Counted from the first letter of the stretch, positions 1-8,620 are shown. The stretch is 64,000 bases of DNA from DAOTWY01 sp003696565 (GCA_034435635.1 DAOTWY010000038.1:1-64000), one strand, 5' to 3'. Notes: generated by a model not told the origin, from the letters alone. Numbers and translations: made by a program.

Positions 1-371
1 TTGGGGGACTGCTTGGTATATTAGTATCCAACTATGCCAAAACACGGACAGATACTCGAAACATGATTATTGTGACCTTTATTTTATTGCAACTAGTTGT
101 CTATATATCAATCGGTTTCCTTAGTTTATTAATTTATCCTAATGTTTTTTCCGTGTTGGGTTGGGATATTGCCATAGCAAGATATCAAATTCTCTATACG
201 AGTCTTTGCCTGTTCACATTTTATATGATCCGAGAAATCATCATTATTTTACTTTGGCGCAGGCTAGCAGATATTACTAATGTGGAACTGTATGAGTTAG
301 ATCATATTACCCATGTTGGAATTAAAGAGGGGTTGATGCCCCATATTTTAAGGCGAAAGAAGCAGATGTAA
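1..371 (+). CDS. Membrane protein C-terminal part, probable ABC-2-type permease (5' end outside window)
   Basis: The reading frame of the protein that could begin with ATG at 63 stays open to the left edge, adding at least 20 residues upstream (GGLLGILVSNYAKTRTDTRN). This is therefore the C-terminal part of a longer gene and the ATG at 63 is probably internal. The visible part has two hydrophobic segments (about residues 1-25 and 40-66 counted from that ATG) and a basic tail. The stop TAA at 369-371 overlaps the ATG of the next membrane gene by one base, so the two are likely translationally coupled subunits. ABC-2-like permease is an inference from topology and the neighbour. Confidence 0.7.
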   Translation, partial: GGLLGILVSNYAKTRTDTRNMIIVTFILLQLVVYISIGFLSLLIYPNVFSVLGWDIAIARYQILYTSLCLFTFYMIREIIIILLWRRLADITNVELYELDHITHVGIKEGLMPHILRRKKQM

Positions 372-1243
372 TGAGCAGTTGGCAAATATGGCGAGCTATG
401 CAACACGGCTTATATCATCCAGCCGTCATGCGAATTTTATTGCATCATCGCTATAAAAAAACACCTAAAAACAAGCCTCTGTTAGGGCGCGTGATTGCTG
501 TTGTTATCGGTACGCCACTCATCATACTGTTTTTTATCACGGATTTATCATGGTATGTTGTGGGGTTTGTTTCTCCAATTTTAACGCTGATGTTGCTATC
601 ACCATTTTATATTGGCACATTTAGCGGTTTGGCGGCTAGTTTAAACATAATTGGGACAGTGAATCAGGAACGTCAGGCAAAGCGTTACGACCTGATGGCA
701 ACAACACCAATCGAACAGCACGGTTTTCTGTGGATATTAAGCCATATCGTTTACAACACAACCCGCAGTGTGGAAGGCACACGTAAGTTATTTTCTGCAA
801 TTTATATTTTTTTTGTTGCGGGAGCGTTTCTGCTAATCAATTACACGTCCCTAATAGGATTATTTAATGAAGCGCGTCTCATCCCTAGTAGTCTCAGCCT
901 TGTAATCCCCATAATTGCAGTGATTAGCGCGTTATATCTTGACCTCATTCAATCCACATTTGTGGGGCTGTTGGTAGGCGTAATAACAACGCTAGTCATC
1001 AAAGACGGTATGAATCAACGCATCGTTGGGGGTGGTGTTTTTTTAAGTATTCAGATACTCACTTATATCGTCATTGGATTGATAACCTGGACTTTGCCGG
1101 ATATGAATTATATTGTTCTTGCCGTTCCAATCATATTTTTCATTGTGAGAGAAGGGCTTTTATTTGTGCTGATCTGGTTGTTCACACGTCGCTTATCGAT
1201 TAACCGAAAAACATTTATTGAGACTATACGGTCATATCCTTAA
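371..1243 (+). CDS. Multi-pass membrane protein, probable ABC-2-type transporter subunit
   Basis: A 290-residue protein with a basic amphipathic N-terminus (about 1-35) and seven or eight hydrophobic segments from residue 37 to 280. The segment around residues 95-120 (RQAKRYDLMATTPIEQHG) resembles the cytoplasmic coupling stretch of ABC-2 permeases, where an R-Y-D-L-x-x-x-T-P pattern is common. It overlaps the preceding gene by one base. A weak hairpin at 1283-1307 follows. Substrate unknown; the matching ATPase would lie upstream of the window. Confidence 0.65.
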   Translation: MSSWQIWRAMQHGLYHPAVMRILLHHRYKKTPKNKPLLGRVIAVVIGTPLIILFFITDLSWYVVGFVSPILTLMLLSPFYIGTFSGLAASLNIIGTVNQERQAKRYDLMATTPIEQHGFLWILSHIVYNTTRSVEGTRKLFSAIYIFFVAGAFLLINYTSLIGLFNEARLIPSSLSLVIPIIAVISALYLDLIQSTFVGLLVGVITTLVIKDGMNQRIVGGGVFLSIQILTYIVIGLITWTLPDMNYIVLAVPIIFFIVREGLLFVLIWLFTRRLSINRKTFIETIRSYP

Positions 1244-1282
1244 AAACATCTAAGACGTAGAGATCAATCCCGCATACTCGCA

Positions 1283-1310
1283 TCAGTCCCAGCATAAATG
1301 GGTCTGAGTT
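1283..1310 (+). terminator. Weak hairpin, possible terminator
   Basis: TCAGTCCCA (1283-1291) pairs with TGGGTCTGA (1299-1307) with one mismatch and a 7-nt loop, followed by only three T. It lies 40 bases after the membrane gene. It could be a weak terminator or incidental. Confidence 0.3.
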
Positions 1311-1396
1311 TAGGCGGTTATCCTATAGAACGCCCCTATTAATAACGTAGATATTTTTTATCGATAAAATTCACCACGCCCTAATGAATTGGTCGC

Positions 1397-1426
1397 TAGA
1401 CTGGTTAATCTAGACACTGATATAAT
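1397..1426 (+). promoter_or_regulatory. Promoter for lipA, with dyad in the spacer
   Basis: A perfect -10 hexamer TATAAT (1421-1426) is preceded at 18 bp by TAGACT (1397-1402, 4 of 6 to TTGACA). A dyad CTAGA-N8-TCTAG (1396-1400 / 1409-1413) lies across the -35 and spacer, where a repressor could act. A Shine-Dalgarno GGAG (1447-1450) precedes the GTG start of lipA. Confidence 0.6.
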
Positions 1427-1460
1427 GAGAGAGACAATGTTATTGTGGAGTTAACCTATT

Positions 1461-2417
1461 GTGAGCGATCTGATCAAAATTAGTGATATTCCCTCAGAGG
1501 GTTGGCAACCAGACCCCAAACACCCACGCCGCCGCCCCCCCTGGATTCGCGTTAAGGCACCAAGTGGCGAGACATATCAAGAAGTACACCGTTTAATGCG
1601 CAGCAAAACCTTACATACTGTTTGTGAAGAAGCACAATGCCCCAATATTGGGGAGTGTTGGGGGCGAGGCACAGCCACATTTTTGATGATGGGTGATACT
1701 TGCACACGCTCATGTGGCTTTTGTGATATTAAAACTGGTCGCCCTTCCCCGTTAGACTGGGCAGAGCCAAACCGTGTGGCAGAAAGTGTACGGGCGATGA
1801 ATTTACGCCACGTGGTTATCACCAGTGTTAACCGTGATGAGCGTCCTGATGGTGGTGCACCAATTTTTGCAATGGTAATTAAACGCATCCGGCAACTACA
1901 GCCAGGTTGTAGTATTGAGGTGCTTATCCCAGATTTTAAGGGGAGTGAAGCCGCACTCAAAATTGTGATGGATGCTCAACCAGAGATTTTGAATCATAAT
2001 GTTGAAACTGTTCCGCGCTTATTCAAGAAAGTTCAACCCCAAGATAACTATGCATGGGCGTTAGCCACCCTGGGAAATGCCAAAAAGATGGACCCGCTTG
2101 TGCTGACTAAAAGTGGCATCATGGTGGGCTTAGGCGAAACATTTGATGAAGTGGTGGAAGTTATGCGTGATCTACGCAGTGTTGATGTGGACATCCTAAC
2201 AATTGGGCAATATTTACAACCTAGTAAACAGCATTTACCGGTAGAACGCTATTACTTACCAGAAGAGTTTGACCGCTTCCAGCAGATTGGCAAGGAAATG
2301 GGATTTAAGTGGGTAGAAAGCGGTCCATTGGTACGTAGTAGCTATCGCGCAGAAGAGCAAGTGCGCGCCCTGTCTAAATTAAACTATATTCGCCTGCATC
2401 AAGATCGTGCAGAATAA
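1461..2417 (+). CDS. lipA: Lipoyl synthase
   Basis: Radical-SAM enzyme that inserts two sulfurs into protein-bound octanoyl groups to make lipoyl cofactors for 2-oxoacid dehydrogenases and glycine cleavage. Both cluster motifs are visible: the auxiliary 4Fe-4S triad Cys55, Cys60, Cys66 (CEEAQCPNIGEC) and the radical-SAM CxxxCxxC at Cys81, Cys85, Cys88 (CTRSCGFC). The C-terminal RSSYRAEEQ (from residue 292) carries the conserved serine ligand region. Length 318 is normal. The start is GTG with GGAG ten bases upstream. It is a single-gene transcription unit with its own promoter and terminator. No lipB is adjacent. Confidence 0.97.
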   Translation: MSDLIKISDIPSEGWQPDPKHPRRRPPWIRVKAPSGETYQEVHRLMRSKTLHTVCEEAQCPNIGECWGRGTATFLMMGDTCTRSCGFCDIKTGRPSPLDWAEPNRVAESVRAMNLRHVVITSVNRDERPDGGAPIFAMVIKRIRQLQPGCSIEVLIPDFKGSEAALKIVMDAQPEILNHNVETVPRLFKKVQPQDNYAWALATLGNAKKMDPLVLTKSGIMVGLGETFDEVVEVMRDLRSVDVDILTIGQYLQPSKQHLPVERYYLPEEFDRFQQIGKEMGFKWVESGPLVRSSYRAEEQVRALSKLNYIRLHQDRAE

Positions 2418-2425
2418 ACGAATTT

Positions 2426-2455
2426 GGGAGAGATGAGAATCTCTCCCTTTTTATT
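2426..2455 (+). terminator. Intrinsic terminator after lipA
   Basis: Perfect 9-bp stem GGGAGAGAT (2426-2434) / ATCTCTCCC (2439-2447), GAGA tetraloop, followed by TTTTTATTT. It lies 8 bases after the lipA stop. Confidence 0.9.
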
Positions 2456-2666
2456 TATCGTTTCCCTGTTACGCTTAATGTTACTAAAACTTATTGATCA
2501 TTAAGTAAAAACTTGATAAAACTCGTGATAGAATAAATATGCTCTTAACTATTTCTCATTTATCATACGGGAGGGATGCCATAGCAAGCACATTTTTCAA
2601 TCATGTTGTACACTGAAATCCAATAAGGAATCATCGTTCGCTAGTTGAATTACGCAGGCAGAAGGT

Positions 2667-3839
2667 ATGATACAAGAACTAATAAATCGGGCTGACCAAC
2701 GTGGCTTTTTAACTCTTGATGACGTATTAGAGGTACTTGATGAAGAAGCAGATGATTCGCTAACAATAGAGGCATTAATTTACGAATTAGATGAGCTGGG
2801 GATAGAAATCCGGCAAGACATTGACTTAGATGATCGCCTCTCGATTAGTGATGATATGGAGGGAGATTTTGAGCCGGAAGAGCTGCTCAATGACCCAAGT
2901 GTGGGAGACATCACCGCTGTATCTGCTGATGACCCAGTTGGTCTTTATTTCCGCCAGATGGCACAAGAACCCCTACTAACCGCAGAAGAAGAAATTCGCC
3001 TCGCAAAACGCATTGAAATTGGTAAAAAAGCACAAGAACGCCTTAACCGCCCCAGTACTTATGAAAATTACAGTGAAAAATGGATTTATCACATGCAGCG
3101 TTTAGTGCGGGATGGGCAACGTGCGCGTGAACATCTAGGACGGGCAAATACCCGCTTAGTGGTCAGCATTGCTAAGCGTTATATGGGGCAAGGTCTTCCG
3201 TTCCCAGATTTGATTCAAGAGGGGAATGTGGGATTAATGCGTGCCGTCGATAAATATGATTACAAGCGTGGTAATCGTTTTAGTACCTATGCAACATGGT
3301 GGATACGGCAAGCGATCACCCGCGCATTGGCACAAAAAACACGGACTATCCGTATTCCATTACATATGACAGAACGCATCCGCCAGATGTATCGCATCGC
3401 ACAATCTATGGAGCAAAGCATGGGGCGCAGACCCTCTCCAGAAGAGATTGCAGATGAGATGGACTTACCGGCGGAAACTATCCGTAGCATGATGGATGCT
3501 AGTCAACATGCTATTGCCTTAGAACGTCCAGTGGGAGACGATGGTGACAGTGAATTTGGTGATTTTATTGAAGATCAAGAATCACCTAGTCCTGTGGAAT
3601 CGGCAACACAACACTTACTTGAAGAAACGATTGAAGAAGTCTTAAGCGAACTTAGCCCACGGCAGAGTCACATTTTGCGTTTGCGTTTTGGATTAGGTGG
3701 TGGTGAACCACACACATTGGAAGAGATTGCAAATAAATTTGGATTAAGTAGAGAACGTATTCGTCAACTGGAAAAAGAAGCATTACGCCGACTACGTCAT
3801 CCGCGTTTGGCACATAACCTGCGGGATTACCTGGGATAG
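2667..3839 (+). CDS. rpoD: RNA polymerase primary sigma factor (RpoD/SigA type)
   Basis: Sigma-70 family group 1/2 factor, 390 residues. The acidic N-terminus (1-85) resembles the region 1.1 helical domain. Region 1.2 starts at DPVGLYFRQMAQEPLLT, and region 2 contains FPDLIQEGNVGLMRAVDKY and FSTYATWWIRQAI, which binds and melts the -10 element. Region 3 follows IRIPLHM. Region 4.2 ends with SRERIRQLEKEALRRLRHP, the -35-recognising helix-turn-helix. Being compact and lacking the long non-conserved insert of Proteobacteria fits non-proteobacterial SigA. AGAAGG lies just before ATG 2667. The 249 bases upstream are AT-rich; I see no convincing promoter hexamer pair. A terminator follows. Confidence 0.95.
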   Translation: MIQELINRADQRGFLTLDDVLEVLDEEADDSLTIEALIYELDELGIEIRQDIDLDDRLSISDDMEGDFEPEELLNDPSVGDITAVSADDPVGLYFRQMAQEPLLTAEEEIRLAKRIEIGKKAQERLNRPSTYENYSEKWIYHMQRLVRDGQRAREHLGRANTRLVVSIAKRYMGQGLPFPDLIQEGNVGLMRAVDKYDYKRGNRFSTYATWWIRQAITRALAQKTRTIRIPLHMTERIRQMYRIAQSMEQSMGRRPSPEEIADEMDLPAETIRSMMDASQHAIALERPVGDDGDSEFGDFIEDQESPSPVESATQHLLEETIEEVLSELSPRQSHILRLRFGLGGGEPHTLEEIANKFGLSRERIRQLEKEALRRLRHPRLAHNLRDYLG

Positions 3840-3868
3840 ATTAGATATAATTGAATTAATATATTTAG

Positions 3869-3895
3869 CAGGCTGCAAGTGCGCAGCCTGTTTTG
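3869..3895 (+). terminator. Intrinsic terminator after the sigma factor gene
   Basis: Stem CAGGCTGC (3869-3876) / GCAGCCTG (3883-3890), 6-nt loop, then TTTT. It lies 29 bases after the stop codon. Confidence 0.85.
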
Positions 3896-3950
3896 TTATG
3901 GAAACGTTGAAACATATGGTTCTTGTATGTCATTTTTATGATGAGCAACG

Positions 3951-5132
3951 ATGTATATGCACAAGAGGGTAATGAAGAATAGACACGCCGTCCGCCGTGT
4001 AACAGGCATCTCATTTTTTATTGCGGTGATTTTTTGTGGGCTAGTGCTGATAAATCATCCTGATGGCGCATTGGCATTTGCTCATATTGGAACACGTTTT
4101 AGTGAGGGTATTCCTAAAGAAGACGGCGGCTCAACAGGTTATGATGGGCAGTTTGTGTATTTCATCGCGCGGGATGGTGCCCAGGCTGTGCCATATATTG
4201 ATGGTCCAACATTCCGTTATCAGCGGATTTTTTATCCGGTGTTGGCGCGTGCGCTGAGTTTGGGAAATGCCGAATTGTTGCCTTGGGTGCTGATCGCCAT
4301 CAATATTATTGCACTGAGTACTGGTACAGGTATGCTGGCGTATTTGCTGAATCAGATGGGGGTATCGCCCTACCTAGCGTTGATCTATACCGTTTGGGTG
4401 GGTAATCTGTTTGCGCTGCGCTTCAATCTGACGGAATTATTGTGCTTTGCACTGGCGTTATGGGCGGTGATCGCATATCAGCGAGAGCGATATATCCTAG
4501 TGATTCTGCTACTAACACTTTCCACGCTGACGAAGGAACTAGGTTTGATCTTTGCCGGCGGTTTAGGATTACATGCTGTTGTAATGAAACGTCAATGGCG
4601 GTGGGGATTTTTGATTGGGTTTACGCCGTTTATCACATTGATGCAGTGGTGGTTCATTTTACGCCTGTGGCTGGAAGGCTCGCCAACTAGTTATCCAGCA
4701 GCGCGTGGATTTTCGTGGATTCCACTAGGTGGATTATGGTCTGTTTTAAGCCAGCCTGAACATTTATCACAAGAGACGCGCACAGTACAATTTATTTTGG
4801 CGATGATATTCCTGGGTATACCAGCGATATTATTATTCAGCGTAGCCATGTATCAGGTATGGCGTAAGGGTCGTCAGATTGTCCAACGAGAGATCAATAA
4901 CGCCTGGACATTAAGCCTTTTATTAGCCTCAGTTGGTTTTGTGTTCATTATGCCAGGGGTAAGTTGGCAAGACCCGGCGGCGGTGTACCGAGTCGGTGCG
5001 CCATTGGTGATTGCTGGGGTATTGTTTACAGGGAATTTTTACCCAAAGCGGTTAAAATGGTTAGTCATGTATTGGCTACCTGCTAGCCTGATTATCCTGA
5101 TGATTCCAGGATTGTGGTCAGGTGGTGCTTGA
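3951..5132 (+). CDS. Multi-pass membrane protein with GYDGQF motif, probably in cell-surface glycopolymer synthesis
   Basis: A 393-residue integral membrane protein with roughly nine hydrophobic helices. After a first helix (about 20-40) come GYDGQFVYFIARD and FRYQRIFYPVLAR, which resemble bacterial glycosyltransferase-like or glycopolymer-formation membrane proteins with a YDGQFYY motif; the aspartate of that motif may be the acid/base residue in GT-C-type enzymes. That family link is from memory. Three in-frame ATG codons (3951, 3957, 3972) are possible starts and none has an ideal ribosome site. It stands alone between the sigma gene and ilvE, both on the same strand. Substrate not known. 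Confidence 0.6.
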   Translation: MYMHKRVMKNRHAVRRVTGISFFIAVIFCGLVLINHPDGALAFAHIGTRFSEGIPKEDGGSTGYDGQFVYFIARDGAQAVPYIDGPTFRYQRIFYPVLARALSLGNAELLPWVLIAINIIALSTGTGMLAYLLNQMGVSPYLALIYTVWVGNLFALRFNLTELLCFALALWAVIAYQRERYILVILLLTLSTLTKELGLIFAGGLGLHAVVMKRQWRWGFLIGFTPFITLMQWWFILRLWLEGSPTSYPAARGFSWIPLGGLWSVLSQPEHLSQETRTVQFILAMIFLGIPAILLFSVAMYQVWRKGRQIVQREINNAWTLSLLLASVGFVFIMPGVSWQDPAAVYRVGAPLVIAGVLFTGNFYPKRLKWLVMYWLPASLIILMIPGLWSGGA

Positions 5133-5198
5133 CGTGGTGCATTTGTTCTAAGACAATAATTTGAAAAGATATTGTTATTGTTATTTAAGGAGCCACCT

Positions 5199-6137
5199 AT
5201 GGCAAACCCAAAGTATGCGTTTTTTAAAGGAAAAATTGTCCCAATGGCAGAAGCCAAAATCAGCGTGATGACCCATGCCCTGAACTATGGAACAGGCGTT
5301 TTTGGCGGGCTGCGTGGTTATTGGAATGATAAACAAGAACAGCTTTATATTTTCCGCCCGATTGATCACTTCAAGCGATTACTTCAATCAGCGCGGATGA
5401 TGCGAATAGAACTCCCCTACTCTGCGGATGATTTAACAAGACTATTGGTTGATCTACTGAATGCTGAGGGGTATCGTGAGAACTGTTATATCCGCCCATT
5501 GGCGTACAAATCATCGGAGATGATCGGCGTAAAATTACACGGTGTAGATGATGACTTCACGATGTTTGCACTGCCATTTGGGCGATACGTGCAAAATGAA
5601 GAAGGAGCGCATGTATGCTTTTCTGCTTGGCGGCGGATTGACGACAATGCGATTCCTGCACGTGGAAAGATTGTCGGTGCTTATGCTAATTCATCCTTGA
5701 TTAAAAGCGATGCGCTGCTTTCTGGTTACGATGAAGCCATTGTATTAAATGAAGACGGGCATATCTCTGAAATGAGTGCGGCAAACATCTTCTTAATCCG
5801 TGACGGGGTAGCGATCACACCACCAGTAAATTCCAACATTTTGGAAGGTATTACACGTCGATCTATTATCCAACTATTGAAAGAAGATTTAGGTATTGAT
5901 GTTGTGGAGCGTGATATTGACCGCACAGAGATTTATATCGCTGATGAGGCATTTATGTGTGGTACAGGCGTTCAAATTGCCGCTATTACAAAAGTTGAGC
6001 ATCGTAACATTGGTGATGGCACAATGGGAGCGATTACATCACGCTTGCGGGATTACTTTTTTAAGGTAGTCAGTGGTCAAATCGAAAAATATCATAGTTG
6101 GCTGACACCAGTTTATGAGGAAGTGCCAGCCAAATAA
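5199..6137 (+). CDS. ilvE: Branched-chain amino acid aminotransferase (class IV PLP enzyme)
   Basis: Fold-type IV PLP transaminase that interconverts branched-chain 2-oxo acids and Leu, Ile, Val using glutamate. The start is ATG 5199 because AAGGAG (5187-5192) lies six bases upstream; upstream codons in the frame lack a ribosome site. The protein has 312 residues. Visible signatures are HALNYGTGVFGGLRGY near the N-terminus, RGKIVGAYANSS with the catalytic Lys at about 157, and GYDEAIVLNEDGHISEMSAA followed by NIF, the class IV signature. FMCGTGVQIAAI near the C-terminus carries the phosphate-binding threonine region. A D-amino-acid or other class IV transaminase is the alternative, but length and motifs favour IlvE. 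Confidence 0.9.
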   Translation: MANPKYAFFKGKIVPMAEAKISVMTHALNYGTGVFGGLRGYWNDKQEQLYIFRPIDHFKRLLQSARMMRIELPYSADDLTRLLVDLLNAEGYRENCYIRPLAYKSSEMIGVKLHGVDDDFTMFALPFGRYVQNEEGAHVCFSAWRRIDDNAIPARGKIVGAYANSSLIKSDALLSGYDEAIVLNEDGHISEMSAANIFLIRDGVAITPPVNSNILEGITRRSIIQLLKEDLGIDVVERDIDRTEIYIADEAFMCGTGVQIAAITKVEHRNIGDGTMGAITSRLRDYFFKVVSGQIEKYHSWLTPVYEEVPAK

Positions 6138-6149
6138 CATTTCGCCATT

Positions 6150-6923
6150 TTAACGACGATAAACCGCCAACACAGCCGGAACAGGATCAAATGAAAGCAG
6201 CATGTCATCAATGGTTGCAATGTAACGCATGGTAGAGCCACCACCATCCAAATTAAACGCCATGCTCAGATCAAGCTCAGGAGTGTTGGCTAAAAATGCA
6301 CTCAGTTCCACCAATCCTAACCCTGCAAGTGGTGTAACCATAATAAGCACCCGCCCTTCATAGTCTATTCCGATAGCCGTGCGGCGGGTGATTCGATCGT
6401 TATTTGTATTGGTAAAAGCCTGCTGACCATCAATCACCAACATGGGATACGCCTGCACCGCTTGCTGGATTGGCTCACCGGGGATGTAAGGATGTGCGAT
6501 ATTAGAGCGAATACGTGGCACGTCATCTTGAATATAAAACATCCCACCACGATCGGTATATGACCAGCCATAAACCACGCCATCACTAATGAGCAAGCCA
6601 ACAATTTGATTTTGAGGATCAAACAAATTGGCGTTAACAATCACCTCAGCCTCAGGCAATTCACGCGACCATTCCCCAATATTCAACGGTTCACCAGGTC
6701 GATAATGAACCCGAAAAGTAAACAGATTTGGGTCAATACGTAGGACAGAAATTTCCTTCAGCCCATTTGCATCTGGCAGGAATGACCGCCGTTCTAAACC
6801 TGGTTCAATAAGTTCCCAACCGGCGGGGGAAAGTTGAGTGGGTGTGAGAGGAATAGGTGTTGCATCCGGCATGGTGCAACTGGCTAAAAATAGAAAAATA
6901 ACAAGAAATCGATTCATCAACAT
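6150..6923 (-). CDS. Lipoprotein with NAGPA-type phosphodiester glycosidase domain
   Basis: A 257-residue protein with a lipoprotein signal: hydrophobic stretch 4-15 and lipobox LASC with Cys16, followed by a Pro/Thr-rich linker. The rest matches the pattern of the phosphodiester glycosidase domain (DUF2233, as in the mannose 6-phosphate uncovering enzyme). Signs are NANLFDPQN, GLLISDGVVYG, the RRTAIGIDYEGRVLI block and the C-terminal FNLDGGGSTMRYI, where Asp and Gly-rich residues form the active site. It is probably anchored outside the membrane and acts on cell-surface glycan phosphodiesters; the substrate is inferred only from the family. It converges with ilvE 12 bases away. Confidence 0.8.
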   Translation of the reverse strand: MLMNRFLVIFLFLASCTMPDATPIPLTPTQLSPAGWELIEPGLERRSFLPDANGLKEISVLRIDPNLFTFRVHYRPGEPLNIGEWSRELPEAEVIVNANLFDPQNQIVGLLISDGVVYGWSYTDRGGMFYIQDDVPRIRSNIAHPYIPGEPIQQAVQAYPMLVIDGQQAFTNTNNDRITRRTAIGIDYEGRVLIMVTPLAGLGLVELSAFLANTPELDLSMAFNLDGGGSTMRYIATIDDMLLSFDPVPAVLAVYRR

Positions 6924-6947
6924 ATCCTAAATGACATCATTTGCATC

Positions 6948-6977
6948 TTGATTTACACAGAAAAAGCGTGATATACT
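6948..6977 (+). promoter_or_regulatory. Promoter of tRNA-Val
   Basis: TTGATT (6948-6953), an 18-bp spacer and TATACT (6972-6977), with the mature tRNA starting 12 bases downstream, as expected for a tRNA promoter. Confidence 0.65.
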
Positions 6978-6988
6978 CACAGCATCAC

Positions 6989-7062
<74 letters not shown>

Positions 7063-7069
7063 CACACCA

Positions 7070-7098
7070 AAGCACTTGCAACAAGCAGGTGCTTTTTT
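7070..7098 (+). terminator. Intrinsic terminator after tRNA-Val
   Basis: AAGCACTTGC (7070-7079) pairs with GCAGGTGCTT (7085-7094) with one G-U pair, 5-nt loop, running into TTTTTT. Confidence 0.85.
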
Positions 7099-7153
7099 GT
7101 TGCTCCATTTCCTCAAGAAAGAGTAAATACCCTATTATGAACCGTAAAAATTG

Positions 7154-7174
7154 CCCATATATCTATCATATGGG
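7154..7174. promoter_or_regulatory. Dyad CCCATAT-N7-ATATGGG upstream of the pore-former-like gene
   Basis: CCCATAT (7154-7160) and ATATGGG (7168-7174) form a perfect inverted repeat with a 7-bp spacer, a common operator geometry. It lies about 165 bases upstream of the gene at 7340, in AT-rich DNA. No T-run follows, so it is not an obvious terminator. Confidence 0.35.
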
Positions 7175-7228
7175 GGTAATTCAACTATTTTTAAAGTGGC
7201 AGTGCTTTGTGTTTATCTTATAACGATA

Positions 7229-7257
7229 TTGGTTCATGTCTATAGATTTTTTATATT
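7229..7257 (+). promoter_or_regulatory. Candidate promoter for the gene at 7340
   Basis: TTGGTT (7229-7234), a 17-bp spacer and TATATT (7252-7257). The region is very AT-rich, so chance matches are likely. Confidence 0.3.
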
Positions 7258-7339
7258 TTATTGATATATAAATTTTAATGTGTTAAAAAAAGTTAAGGTT
7301 TAGCCAATCCAAAAACAAATAGCTAAGAAAGCGATTATC

Positions 7340-8152
7340 ATGAGAATTCAAAACAACTATTCAGAAAAAGTGTACTGGCGAGCTTTTAAAGGAGATGATC
7401 CTAACTATGTTGTGGGGTTAAACCAGGGCGAAATTGAACCGGGGGCGACAATTACCTGGCGGGACGACTCATTCCCTAAAATTAAAGTGGAGATCAAAAC
7501 AGGGGATATTGTTTTCTCGGATAAAGTGCTGGCACGCGCCGGGCAAATTTTCAATATGACGGATGATTTGGTGGTAAGCGAAGATGGCAATTTGGATGTT
7601 GCCAAACTCCACATGAAAAATCAACAATCTGCCAAACCCATTAAGATTAAAACACTTGATTGGGTTGATGGGCGAAATTTTAACGCCACCCAAACGCGCG
7701 AGGTTGTTTCTAGAATCTCTACCGCGCTGGCATCTTCGCAAAGTTTTCAGCAAGCTCATGAACATTCTCAAACTTGGACGGTAGGGTCTAGCATTGGCGG
7801 TACGATTGGTAAGAAACAAGGCGACGCTAAAGCCAAAGTAGACGCAGAAGTTTCTGTCGAATTTCAAGATAAGGTTGTTGATAAGCTGCAAGATACATAT
7901 AGTAAGCAAGTTACTTCCGTTTGGGAAAACTCTGTTAAGAACACATATCCCTTTGAGCCAGGTTATATCTATGGTATTGAAGTCATTTGGTCGGTGGCAA
8001 TGGAAGAAGGCACCGTATCTTATTTTGGAGAAGAAACAACGTATCGTGTTGTCACGTCATCCAACGGTAGCTTAACCACCGTGCATAAATTTACTTCCCC
8101 AGATGAAATGCCTGCTGATTTAAGAAAAGACTTTGACGCTTACAAAAGCTAG
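7340..8152 (+). CDS. Unrecognised protein resembling aerolysin/ETX-MTX2-type beta-pore formers
   Basis: A 270-residue soluble protein without signal peptide or hydrophobic helix. The N-terminal ~70 residues look like a small beta-sandwich (MRIQNNYSEKVYWRAF, EIEPGATITWRDDSF). Residues about 115-185 are rich in Ser, Thr, Gln and Gly with alternating hydrophobic and polar residues (QTWTVGSSIGGTIGKKQG, then AKAKVDAEVSVEF), as in the insertion hairpin of aerolysin-like toxins. The C-terminal part (FEPGYIYGIEVIWSVAMEEG) again looks beta-rich. The toxin link is an inference from pattern only. It is a single-gene unit between tRNA-Val and rnpB, with an AT-rich upstream region. No immunity or secretion partner is adjacent. 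Confidence 0.5.
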   Translation: MRIQNNYSEKVYWRAFKGDDPNYVVGLNQGEIEPGATITWRDDSFPKIKVEIKTGDIVFSDKVLARAGQIFNMTDDLVVSEDGNLDVAKLHMKNQQSAKPIKIKTLDWVDGRNFNATQTREVVSRISTALASSQSFQQAHEHSQTWTVGSSIGGTIGKKQGDAKAKVDAEVSVEFQDKVVDKLQDTYSKQVTSVWENSVKNTYPFEPGYIYGIEVIWSVAMEEGTVSYFGEETTYRVVTSSNGSLTTVHKFTSPDEMPADLRKDFDAYKS

Positions 8153-8160
8153 CCCTACAT

Positions 8161-8205
8161 TTTAATCAACAATATGTAAGAAAACGTATTGTTGGTTAAA
8201 TAAAC
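8161..8205. terminator. Bidirectional terminator between the pore-former-like gene and rnpB
   Basis: Near-perfect 16-bp inverted repeat: 8161-8176 against 8185-8200, with two G-U-type positions and an 8-nt loop. The arms start and end in A/T runs, so it can serve the plus-strand gene ending at 8152 and the minus-strand rnpB ending near 8267. Confidence 0.7.
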
Positions 8206-8266
8206 AACTGACTACACTAGTGTGTTGGCTATATATCTTTCCCCTGAGTGGATTAGTGATAGTATA

Positions 8267-8613
8267 TCCAAGTTTACCGATAAGCCGCCTTCTGTCTTGG
8301 GTGGTTATCTATCTGGTACGTGACTTACGCCACGCATCATGCAGCATACCCGATGCGAGACGGGTCGCCTCATTGCATCTGCTTTGCCTTGCTCCCGGTG
8401 GGGTTTGCCTAGCCGCCGACATCACTGCCGACGCTGGTGGTCTCTTACACCACCGTTTCACCCTCACAGTTGAATAATCAACTGCAATCTACTCTCTGTT
8501 GCACTATGCCGTCGGATCACTCCGCCTGGACGTTATCCAGCACCGTACCCTGTGGAGGGCGGACTTTCCTCAGCCTGCTCGTAAGCAGACCGCAACCACC
8601 TGGCAAACTTGGA
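8267..8613 (-). ncRNA. rnpB: RNase P RNA, bacterial type A
   Basis: The catalytic RNA that matures tRNA 5' ends. On the minus strand the conserved 5' core GAGGAAAGTCC is at 8561-8571 followed by CTCCACAGGG. Downstream come CAACAGAGAGTAGATTGC, GAGGGTGAAACGGTGG, TAAGAGACCACCAGCG and the 3' core ACAGAAGGCGGCTTA (8281-8295). Helix P1 closes the molecule: 5' CCAAGTTTGCC (8602-8612) with 3' GGTAAACTTGG (8268-8278). Length about 347 nt fits type A. No protein is encoded here despite two open frames on the opposite strand. It has a strong promoter and a shared terminator. Ends are estimated to a few bases. Confidence 0.95.
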
Positions 8614-8620
8614 TACACCT

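Noticed and set aside
2576..2584. Minimal upstream frame Met-Pro-stop before the sigma factor gene
   Set aside because: The ribosome site GGGAGGG has no spacing to the ATG, so initiation is unlikely.
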